DNA of 17,891 bases from Prevotellaceae bacterium UBA1720 (GTDB lineage Bacteria; Bacteroidota; Bacteroidia; Bacteroidales; Bacteroidaceae): the NCBI GenBank assembly GCA_002317475.1, contig DCIS01000078.1, forward strand, positions 1-17,891, in the 5' to 3' direction. Each line of letters starts with the position of its first letter. Position 1 is the first letter of the stretch. Positions 7,230-14,509 of the stretch are shown piece after piece. The translations under genes were made by a program, and so were the position numbers. The notes under the pieces were generated by a model that saw only the letters and a program-made list of their open reading frames with translations, did no database searches and was not told the origin of the DNA.

Positions 7230-9626
7230 ATGAAAAAGACATTTGCGATCATAAGCCTTACACTGGCTTCGCTCAACATCAATGCACAGAAAGTTTCAAT
7301 AGCCGTTGATGCCAGTCATCCTGATCATGCCATCTCCCCCACCCTTTTCGGCCTGTTCTTTGAGGATATCAACCTCTCTGCCGATGGTGGCGTTTACAAG
7401 GAACTGGTGCGCAACCGTTCGTTTGAAGATACTGACACACTAAGTTCATGGACTTTCCGCAGTCAAAAAGGTAAGGCTCAGGTAGTGAATGCCGACAAGC
7501 AAGGCCGTGCACAGGAGATGCCTCTAAATTACCAGAACCGTCAGTTCCTCAAGGTTAATTCCGAGGGGGAATTTACACTGTCCAACAACGGCTACTGGGG
7601 CATCAGCCTGAAGAAAGGCGAGACCTACGATTGCAAGATGGCACTACGCACTAATGCCAGCGCTTCATTTAGTAAGGCTATCACAGTGAGATTGGTGGAT
7701 GGCACTGGTAAACCCTTGGCATCGGGTACAATCTCTAACATCCAGGCAGAGTGGAACTACTCCACACAGGCCTTGACCCCACAGGCTGACTGCAATGATG
7801 CCCGACTGGAGATTGTGGGTGACGGTAAGGGATTGCTGTACCTGGACATGGTGAGCCTAATGCCACGTAGTGGTTGGGGGAAGAGCAATGTACGCACAGA
7901 TCTGGGTGAGGCCATGCAGGCCTTACAACCCACATTCTTCCGTTTCCCAGGTGGTTGCTGGGTAGAAGGCAACAAACTGTCAGAACGCTATCAGTGGAAA
8001 TTAACCGTGGGTCCCGTAGACACACGCGTACCCTTGTGGAATATATGGTCATACAAGGCCACACACGGACTGGGCTACCATGAGTACCTACAGTTGGCAG
8101 AAGACCTGGGCGCAGAACCTCTCTTCTGTATCAACGCCGGTGTGGCTCATCAGGACAATGTGGGATATGAAATGCTGGATCAATGGATACAAGATGCCCT
8201 GGATGCCATCGAATATGCTAACGGTCCTGTAACCAGCGTATGGGGAGCAGCACGTGCCCGCAATGGTCACCCTGCACCCTTCGGTTTGAAGTACATGGAG
8301 ATTGGAAACGAAAACTATGGTATCGTCTACTTCGACAACTACAAGCGTATGGCAGAAGCTATTCATGCACGATACCCCGAAATGCAACTGGTGTCGAATG
8401 ACTGGGGTGGTTCGCATCCTATGGACCCCACACCCGAGCTCATTGACGAGCATTATTATGACAATCCAGACTGGTTCATCCTCAATGCCTCACGCTATGA
8501 CTCTCAACCACGTAGCGCTACAAAGATCTTTATCGGCGAATATGCTGCGAACAGCAAAGTTGGTGGTGGAAATCTGCGTGGAGCAGTAGGCGAAGCAGCC
8601 TTTATGACAGGCTTGGAGCGCAACTCTGACCATGTAACCATGGCTGCATACGCCCCTCTGCTGTGCAACGTTAATCACAAGCGCTGGCCTGTCAACCTCA
8701 TCAATTTCGACAACCATCGTTGGTATGGTCTGCCCAGCTACTACGTACAACAGATGTTTGCCGCTAATCAGGGAACAGACAATCTGCCCCTCGAGATCAA
8801 GGGTGGACCCAACGTTGAACTGCCATCAGCTGCAGGCGGTTTCGGTTTAGGAACATGGAAGAACATGGCAGAATTTAAGGACGTGACCGTCACGAACAAA
8901 CAAGGAAAGGTACTGTATAAAGGTCAAATCGCCAATGACCTTCAGGGAGCCGAAAAGATTGGTGGTGGTCAGTGGAGCATGGAAGGAGACGTTCTGCGTC
9001 AGTCATCCTACGCAACTGGTGTTACAGCCTTCTTTGGCGATGCCAAATGGGCAGAATATGTCATCACGCTTAAAGCACGAAAACTGGATGGCGAGAATGG
9101 TTTCCAGATCTACTTCCATCATCAGCCACACAACAACAACCGTCTGCGCTGGGACATCGGTGGCTACAACAACACCGTCTGCGAAATGAAGACCTTCGCT
9201 GGTACAAAGAGTGTACCTTACAGCGTAGAGACAGGACGCTGGTATGACGTACGCCTGGAAGTGTCTCCTATGCAGGTACGTGGTTACATTGACGGCACTC
9301 TAGTGCAGGAGTTCTCTGCCGGTGAACTGAACACCAAGGCTATTTGCGCCAGTGCTGCCAGTGACAGCAAAACAGGTGATATCATCGTCAAAGTGGTGAA
9401 CACCTCGGACAAGGTTGTTCCTGCCAGCATTCAGGTCAAAGGTGCTGATTGCAAGTCGGGCAAAGTGGAAGCCATCGTACTAACCTCCGAGAATGGAACG
9501 GATGAGAACACACTCGACAACCCAACAAAGGTCTCTCCAAAAACATATAGTACGGTCATCAAGAACAACACCATCACGGAGAAACTGGCAGGAAATGCCG
9601 TCTACGTATTTAGAGTAAAGAAATAA
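7230..9626 (+). CDS. GH51 alpha-L-arabinofuranosidase with an inserted lectin-like domain
   Basis: Retaining exo-enzyme that releases alpha-L-arabinofuranose from arabinoxylan or arabinan, probably periplasmic. The 798 residues have a signal peptide (1-19), the start of the fold (HAISPTLFGLFFEDIN, about 33-48), a carbohydrate-binding-like beta-sandwich (about 60-212) and the (beta/alpha)8 catalytic domain (about 215-515). The acid/base is Glu361 in MEIGNENYG and the nucleophile Glu437 in FIGEYAA; FFRFPGGCWVEG is another GH51 hallmark. The C-terminal beta-sandwich is interrupted: residues about 535-700 look like a LamG/DUF1080-type domain (GENGFQIYFHH, GRWYDVRLEV, GYIDGTLVQEF), and the normal GH51 end resumes at GDIIVKVVNTSDK. 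Typical GH51 proteins of this layout have about 650-680 residues, so the insertion explains the extra length. It lies 21 bases after the GH43 gene. Confidence 0.94.
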   Translation: MKKTFAIISLTLASLNINAQKVSIAVDASHPDHAISPTLFGLFFEDINLSADGGVYKELVRNRSFEDTDTLSSWTFRSQKGKAQVVNADKQGRAQEMPLNYQNRQFLKVNSEGEFTLSNNGYWGISLKKGETYDCKMALRTNASASFSKAITVRLVDGTGKPLASGTISNIQAEWNYSTQALTPQADCNDARLEIVGDGKGLLYLDMVSLMPRSGWGKSNVRTDLGEAMQALQPTFFRFPGGCWVEGNKLSERYQWKLTVGPVDTRVPLWNIWSYKATHGLGYHEYLQLAEDLGAEPLFCINAGVAHQDNVGYEMLDQWIQDALDAIEYANGPVTSVWGAARARNGHPAPFGLKYMEIGNENYGIVYFDNYKRMAEAIHARYPEMQLVSNDWGGSHPMDPTPELIDEHYYDNPDWFILNASRYDSQPRSATKIFIGEYAANSKVGGGNLRGAVGEAAFMTGLERNSDHVTMAAYAPLLCNVNHKRWPVNLINFDNHRWYGLPSYYVQQMFAANQGTDNLPLEIKGGPNVELPSAAGGFGLGTWKNMAEFKDVTVTNKQGKVLYKGQIANDLQGAEKIGGGQWSMEGDVLRQSSYATGVTAFFGDAKWAEYVITLKARKLDGENGFQIYFHHQPHNNNRLRWDIGGYNNTVCEMKTFAGTKSVPYSVETGRWYDVRLEVSPMQVRGYIDGTLVQEFSAGELNTKAICASAASDSKTGDIIVKVVNTSDKVVPASIQVKGADCKSGKVEAIVLTSENGTDENTLDNPTKVSPKTYSTVIKNNTITEKLAGNAVYVFRVKK

Positions 9627-9659
9627 ACGACCTCCAAAGGACGTTAACCAAAATAATAA

Positions 9660-9680
9660 ATGAAAGGGAAGTACAAATGA
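9660..9680 (+). other. Possible six-codon upstream ORF overlapping the GH98 start
   Basis: ATG at 9660 opens the frame MKGKYK and stops at TGA 9678-9680, overlapping the GH98 ATG (9677-9679) as ATGA. Such overlaps can couple translation, but a six-codon frame can arise by chance. Confidence 0.2.
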
Positions 9681-12340
9681 AAAAGATAATCCTTACTTTT
9701 CTACTGCTACAATTATCAATTGTCAATTTTCATCTTTCAATTTGTCGCGCACAGCAGCGTAGACCCATTGACAATGAACATCCAGCATGGATGATACATA
9801 TTGACGTATGGAATGCCGCAGATCCACAAAGGATTATTGATTTGGTACCAGATGACATCAAGCCCTATGCCATCATGAACCTTTCCCTCTCCTGCCAATA
9901 TGACAAGGAGACCAACGTCTACAAAATGCCACAGAATGCTGCACGCACCTATAAGTCGTGGGCAACGGTTTGTCAGCAGAACGGTATGTGGTTCACCTGT
10001 CAGCCTGCCAGTGGTGGACGTACACACCTTCAGGTGGACGACCTAGAGACCTTTGAATACTTCTTCAAGCATTATCCCAACTTTCTCGGCTGGAACTTTG
10101 CTGAACAGTTCTGGGGATTTGATGATGATGACATGGGATCGGCCACACAGGTTGGTCAGATTGCCTTGTTTGCCAACCTTGTGAAAATGTCACATCAGTA
10201 TGGTGGATTACTGACCATCTCCTTCTGTGGAAACATTTGGAGCCATGGTTTGAGCCCAGTAGGTATGATGAAGCGCAATAACGACTTGCTGAAGGCATGC
10301 CGAGCCTATCCCGAGGCTATCCTTTGGCTCTACAAATACACGCAACCCTGGTGCTTCTACAATGCTGAGAGTGTGACGATATCGCCCTTTATCAGCGGAT
10401 TGGCCAAGAACTATGGTGTGCGTTACGACAACTGTGGATGGAACGGTGCCATGGATGCTGTTGTAGGTCAGAATAAGGTGAAATATCCTATTGCAGCAGG
10501 TATCGGTACGGTGATGGAACAGTGTGGAATCAATGGTGGTTCCGTATGGGATGCACCTGAGACTATTCCAACCGAGTCGTTCAAGGAGATTAGCCGAAGC
10601 ACCGTTGACGGCTATACACGTCGTAACTGGGCAACCTTCGACGGATTCCAGGGCGCATGGATAGACATGTTCCGCAAAATCATAGACGGCACCTTATATA
10701 TTCCTACGCGCGACGAGGTGGTTGACAGTACACGTATTGCCATCATCGCCAACACCACTTCAGGTAGCGACGAGGACAAATATGCCACATGGGGCACATT
10801 GTTTGACGGACTCTACAAACAGGATGATCCCACGAACAGAGGGGAAGGTCAGTGGATGAACAACAACTGCTACTTCAAGAGTACAGGACGCTATCGCACT
10901 ATACCTGTCTGCGTGGAGATGTATGATGCCAAGGCCAAGTCTATCCCACAGAAGATCAGTCGTGCAACGGCCAAGAGCAACTGGTCGTCCATCAGCAAAA
11001 AGCAGGCCTTGTATAACAAATATTACCCCGAATTGTCCAAGGGCGACTTGTTCGTGTCACGCGTACAGAACCAGCTCGTCACCTACACACCCTACACTTA
11101 TCTGAATAGTCATCGAAATGCCACGGGCGACGTGCCTCTGCTCTATAATACCTGCGATACGCTCACCCTCACCTTGGGTATGTTGGGCAGTGGCATCGTT
11201 CGTGAGTATAGCGATCATATTGATTTCTACCTGAACAATTTCCGAACTGACACTACAACCAATGTGGCAGAGACCATTACCATCAAGGGGGCAACGGAAC
11301 AACCTTCATACACTATGAAGAAAGGTCTTCTGGCTACGGCTACGTCCTCACAGAAATGGGATGAAGAAACGGGAACCTACACCCTGACCGTCAAGCACAA
11401 GGGTGGTGTTAGCATCACAGTCAACTGTGCAGGAAACGCTAAAGAGCGCAAAAGCAATGGCCCTGCTATGGCAAAGCTTCCCCTACCCGTGCAACCTGCT
11501 CCTTACTATGGTCCCATAATCATCGAGGCTGAGGACATGGACCACAAGAACGTCAAGTCGTGCGTGACGGGTCCATTCTACTCGCACCCAAATGTACGAG
11601 GTCATTCTGGCAATGGATTTATGGAGATGGGTAGTAACACTGGAGGTGTGTTACGTCATCAGTTATCACTTCGTGACGACCAGCAGGGTGATTACACCAT
11701 CACCTTGCGTTATATGAACTCCACTAAGGCCGGCAAGATGAAGGCTACCGTGAATAGCAAGAATACCATCGTCAATCTGGAAAAGACAGCCGTGAATGAA
11801 TGGAAGAAGGTTAGCTTCAACGCTACCCTGAAGGGTGGAAAGAACACCCTGCTGATTACTAACACCGGTGGACTTACCGCCTACCTTGACCAGATCATCT
11901 ATACGCCTGCAAACACCGAGCCCGAACGTTACGAGATCTTCGTACGAAAAGCAAATTATGGTTCACTCAATCCTCGTGTCAATGAGGCTGCAGAGGGAGA
12001 CACCGTGTACGTTGAGATCAAGGCAAACAAGGGTTATGGGCTAAAGGAACTGGCCGTGGTAAATGGCGTGAACTTCACCATGGGAACCCAAATCAACCTT
12101 GAGACATTGGAGAATGGCAACACGTTGCTTTCCTTCGTAATGCCTGATGATATCGTCACCCTGAAACCCACCTTTGCAAAGGGAGTCAATACAGTAGACG
12201 GCATCACCATCACTGAGACTGATGGTACGCAGACCACTGCCGTTTATGGTCTCAGCGGAGAGCGTCGCACCACTACATCACGCGGCATAAACATCATTCG
12301 CACAAGTGATGGAAAGACAAGAAAGGTGCTGGTGAAATAA
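9677..12340 (+). CDS. GH98-family endo-glycosidase with C-terminal binding modules
   Basis: Probable endo-acting enzyme. GH98 includes blood-group endo-beta-galactosidases and Bacteroides endo-xylanases for heavily decorated cereal xylan; the neighbours favour the xylanase role. The 887 residues have a signal peptide (about 1-26), a GH98 (beta/alpha)8 domain (about 36-345, with AWMIHIDVWNAADPQ, FLGWNFAEQFWG and GSVWDAPETIP), a GH98 C-terminal beta domain (about 350-600), a CBM6/35-like module (about 614-750, starting IIIEAEDM), a small repeat-like domain (about 755-835) and a tail ending KTRKVLVK. Glu143 and Glu295 are candidate catalytic residues, but no alignment was run. The tail resembles C-terminal sorting or anchoring tails of secreted Prevotella proteins; no other complete enzyme here has one, so this may be the surface or secreted member. 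Cys23 (LSICR) is not a good lipobox, because the -1 residue is Ile. The gap from GH51 is 50 bases. Confidence 0.85.
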   Translation: MKKIILTFLLLQLSIVNFHLSICRAQQRRPIDNEHPAWMIHIDVWNAADPQRIIDLVPDDIKPYAIMNLSLSCQYDKETNVYKMPQNAARTYKSWATVCQQNGMWFTCQPASGGRTHLQVDDLETFEYFFKHYPNFLGWNFAEQFWGFDDDDMGSATQVGQIALFANLVKMSHQYGGLLTISFCGNIWSHGLSPVGMMKRNNDLLKACRAYPEAILWLYKYTQPWCFYNAESVTISPFISGLAKNYGVRYDNCGWNGAMDAVVGQNKVKYPIAAGIGTVMEQCGINGGSVWDAPETIPTESFKEISRSTVDGYTRRNWATFDGFQGAWIDMFRKIIDGTLYIPTRDEVVDSTRIAIIANTTSGSDEDKYATWGTLFDGLYKQDDPTNRGEGQWMNNNCYFKSTGRYRTIPVCVEMYDAKAKSIPQKISRATAKSNWSSISKKQALYNKYYPELSKGDLFVSRVQNQLVTYTPYTYLNSHRNATGDVPLLYNTCDTLTLTLGMLGSGIVREYSDHIDFYLNNFRTDTTTNVAETITIKGATEQPSYTMKKGLLATATSSQKWDEETGTYTLTVKHKGGVSITVNCAGNAKERKSNGPAMAKLPLPVQPAPYYGPIIIEAEDMDHKNVKSCVTGPFYSHPNVRGHSGNGFMEMGSNTGGVLRHQLSLRDDQQGDYTITLRYMNSTKAGKMKATVNSKNTIVNLEKTAVNEWKKVSFNATLKGGKNTLLITNTGGLTAYLDQIIYTPANTEPERYEIFVRKANYGSLNPRVNEAAEGDTVYVEIKANKGYGLKELAVVNGVNFTMGTQINLETLENGNTLLSFVMPDDIVTLKPTFAKGVNTVDGITITETDGTQTTAVYGLSGERRTTTSRGINIIRTSDGKTRKVLVK
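9709..9743. repeat. 7-bp repeat (TCAATTT-type) inside the GH98 signal-peptide codons
   Basis: Five heptamers lie head to tail: ACAATTA (9709), TCAATTG (9716), TCAATTT (9723), TCATCTT (9730) and TCAATTT (9737). In frame they encode the hydrophobic core QLSIVNFHLSI of the signal peptide. Confidence 0.75.
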
Positions 12341-12463
12341 ATAAAAGTTGATTGATTTTTTTAGTTATTTATTAGGTTAATTAGGTAATTATTACAAGAC
12401 TTTACAAAGTCAACCACCCATTGGTCCGTGAGGATCGATGGGTTATTAAAAGAATGTTCGGAC
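12341..12463. other. Structured 123-base spacer between GH98 and GH59
   Basis: The largest gap in the enzyme run. It begins AT-rich with a T-run (12355-12361) and direct repeats of ATTAGGT-like sequence (12371-12389). A short hairpin follows (GACTTT-AC-AAAGTC, 12398-12411), and then the 12-bp hairpin at 12416-12443. No TTTG/TAnnTTTG promoter pair was found, so GH59 is probably read through from upstream. Confidence 0.6.
12416..12443 (+). promoter_or_regulatory. 12-bp stem-loop with GUGA tetraloop upstream of GH59
   Basis: Bases 12416-12427 pair without a break with 12432-12443 (12 pairs, two of them G-U) around the loop GUGA (12428-12431), which fits the stable GNRA class. It ends 20 bases before the ATG at 12464 and is followed by TTATTAAAAG rather than a T-run, so a classic intrinsic terminator is unlikely. 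A transcript-processing, stability or translation-control element is more plausible. Confidence 0.65.
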
Positions 12464-14509
12464 ATGAAATACGCAAATACGCTATTATTAGGATTGTTCT
12501 TCCTACCATTAGGCATCTTGGCTCAAAGAAATGTCGTTAGTCTTAGTGCGCTGTCATCGGGTAAAACATTCGATGGCATTGGCATTGTAAATGGCGGCGG
12601 AGCCACGTCTGTGCTACTTAAGGACTATCCGGAACCACAGCGTAGCGAAATCATGGACATGGTATATAAACCCAAGTTCGGTGCATCGGTCAGCACTTTA
12701 CTGGTCGAGATTCCCGGAGATGGCAATTCCACCCAGGGCTCGATGCCCTCACACAGTCATTACAGAGGTGACCAGAACTTCGAACGTGGTTATATGTGGT
12801 GGGTGATGAAGGAAGCCAAGAAACGTAACCCTAAACTCTCGCTCGACGCCACGGCATGGAGTGCTCCTGCATGGGTGGGCAACTACTGGTCGCAGGACAT
12901 GGTGGACTATTACATCTCCTGGCTGAAGGGTCTGCGCCATGTACACGGGCTGGAGCTTGACGCCATAGGTTGCCACAACGAAAAAGGCTATAGTTATGAT
13001 TTTGCCAAGAACCTTCGCCGCAAGATGAACGAGAACGGTTTTCAACAGGTAAAACTTCATGCTTTTGACAATTGGGGAGGAGGTAAGATGAATTTTCTCA
13101 AGGATATGCAAAAGGATACAGCCTTGTGCAACGCCATTGATGTTGTTAGTGCTCATACTTTCAGCGAGATAGCACTTACCCCAGAGGAACGCCAGTTGGC
13201 TGAATCTTTGGGCAAACCTATCTGGAACTCTGAGGACCATGTCTACCTTAAAGGCTTTGACTGCCTCATTAGTATTGTCAAGTGTTTCAATGAGAACTAT
13301 ATCATCAGCGGGGCCACAAAGGTAGTCAACTGGTACGACATTGCTGGTGTCTATCCCTTGGAACCCTACAGCCACGACCCTGCCATGCTCCTGGCCTACG
13401 AACCATGGAGCGGACATTATGAGGTGCGTGAATCGTTGTGGGGCTATGCCCATTATGGTCAATTCACGGAAGTAGGTTGGCAATACGTAGACGAAGGATG
13501 TCGAAAACTGGAAGGTGGTGGCAGCATGGTGACACTGAGAAATCCAGAGACAGGTGACTATAGTATCATTGTTGAGACCAAGGACGCGCAGACCGAACAG
13601 AAACTTGATATCTCTTTGGGAAAGGGATTACTCAGAAACGACCTATGCCTATGGCGCAGCACAAAAAGCGAACAATTCCTGCGCCTAGCAGATATTCACC
13701 CACGAGGTGGCAAATTCACCATAACCCTACAACCTGGTACCGTCTATTCATTGTCCACGACGAAAGGTCAACAAAAAGGTTCTTTTGCCAACATTCCGGT
13801 CTCAAAGCCCTTTCCACTTCCCTACGTGGATGACTTCGAGCAGTATAAGCAAGAAAACTCGCAACTTCAGAACCACGGATACCTCCCTCGCTATACCGCC
13901 GATATCATAGGCGCCTTTGAACTGGTGGAACGTCCAGACCATCAAGGGCATTGCCTCCGTCAGGTGGTGGGTGAGCACACCCTCAGTTGGGCTCCCGAAT
14001 GGCACTATTACACCATCCTGGGAGATTCTGCATGGACCAACTACGAGGTATGCGCAGATGTCTGGATGAATCCACAAGATGAATGTGCACTGATGGGACG
14101 AGTATGCGACGTAGGTTCGGGTTATGGCATCTGGGCTAAGGGTTACTATCTGAAACTCAACGATCAGGGCAATTGCTCCATTGTCATTACACGTGGTAAA
14201 CTCAATCCACGTGAACTCATCGGGGACAAGGAACAGCAAGAAGCTATTCTAGCCCGCAAGGATGTCGAGGTAGGAGGTGAATACACCCTTGCTTCTGCCC
14301 ATGTGAAGGGTATCTCTGCTTGCAGCTGGCATAACCTACGCATCCGTTTCCAGGGGAACACCATCACTGGCTATGTAGATGGTCAGCAAGTGGTGCAAGC
14401 CACTTCCGACCGTTATCTGAAAGGAATGGCAGGGCTGATGACCTTGCAACGCAAGGAGGGTATCAGCACCTCGTATTTCGACAATCTGAAGATCAATGCT
14501 GTACCATAA
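12464..14509 (+). CDS. GH59 galactocerebrosidase-like beta-galactosidase
   Basis: Predicted retaining exo-beta-galactosidase, exported by a signal peptide (1-20, ending GILA). The 681 residues resemble animal galactocerebrosidase over their whole length: FDGIG..NGGGATS.LL (36-52), a (beta/alpha)8 barrel to about 310, LLAYEPWSGHYEV (309-321), a small beta-sandwich (about 340-445) and a C-terminal lectin-like domain (about 450-680, starting PFPLPYVDDF). Glu173 in CHNEKG matches the acid/base (WNERS in the human enzyme) and Glu257 in IWNSEDHV matches the nucleophile (LWSSEDFS). Family knowledge gives beta-D-galactosidase activity; a lipid substrate is unlikely here, and a galactose cap on a plant side chain is the better guess. 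I chose ATG 12464 because the signal peptide starts there; the GTG at 12428 lies in the hairpin loop. The stop overlaps the GH115 start by one base (TAATG). Confidence 0.91.
   Translation: MKYANTLLLGLFFLPLGILAQRNVVSLSALSSGKTFDGIGIVNGGGATSVLLKDYPEPQRSEIMDMVYKPKFGASVSTLLVEIPGDGNSTQGSMPSHSHYRGDQNFERGYMWWVMKEAKKRNPKLSLDATAWSAPAWVGNYWSQDMVDYYISWLKGLRHVHGLELDAIGCHNEKGYSYDFAKNLRRKMNENGFQQVKLHAFDNWGGGKMNFLKDMQKDTALCNAIDVVSAHTFSEIALTPEERQLAESLGKPIWNSEDHVYLKGFDCLISIVKCFNENYIISGATKVVNWYDIAGVYPLEPYSHDPAMLLAYEPWSGHYEVRESLWGYAHYGQFTEVGWQYVDEGCRKLEGGGSMVTLRNPETGDYSIIVETKDAQTEQKLDISLGKGLLRNDLCLWRSTKSEQFLRLADIHPRGGKFTITLQPGTVYSLSTTKGQQKGSFANIPVSKPFPLPYVDDFEQYKQENSQLQNHGYLPRYTADIIGAFELVERPDHQGHCLRQVVGEHTLSWAPEWHYYTILGDSAWTNYEVCADVWMNPQDECALMGRVCDVGSGYGIWAKGYYLKLNDQGNCSIVITRGKLNPRELIGDKEQQEAILARKDVEVGGEYTLASAHVKGISACSWHNLRIRFQGNTITGYVDGQQVVQATSDRYLKGMAGLMTLQRKEGISTSYFDNLKINAVP

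Noticed and set aside
9627..9659. Possible terminator between GH51 and GH98
   Set aside because: The inverted repeat (AACG...CGTT with mismatches) is weak and has no T-run, so read-through into GH98 is expected.
9731..9760. Lipoprotein signal for GH98 (LSICR)
   Set aside because: The residue before Cys is Ile, which does not fit a lipobox, and no acidic surface-export signal follows; a normal signal peptide cut near RAQ is preferred.
12428..12463. GTG at 12428 as the GH59 start
   Set aside because: It would add 12 charged residues before the signal peptide and lies in the loop of the 12-bp hairpin; ATG 12464 begins a normal signal peptide.
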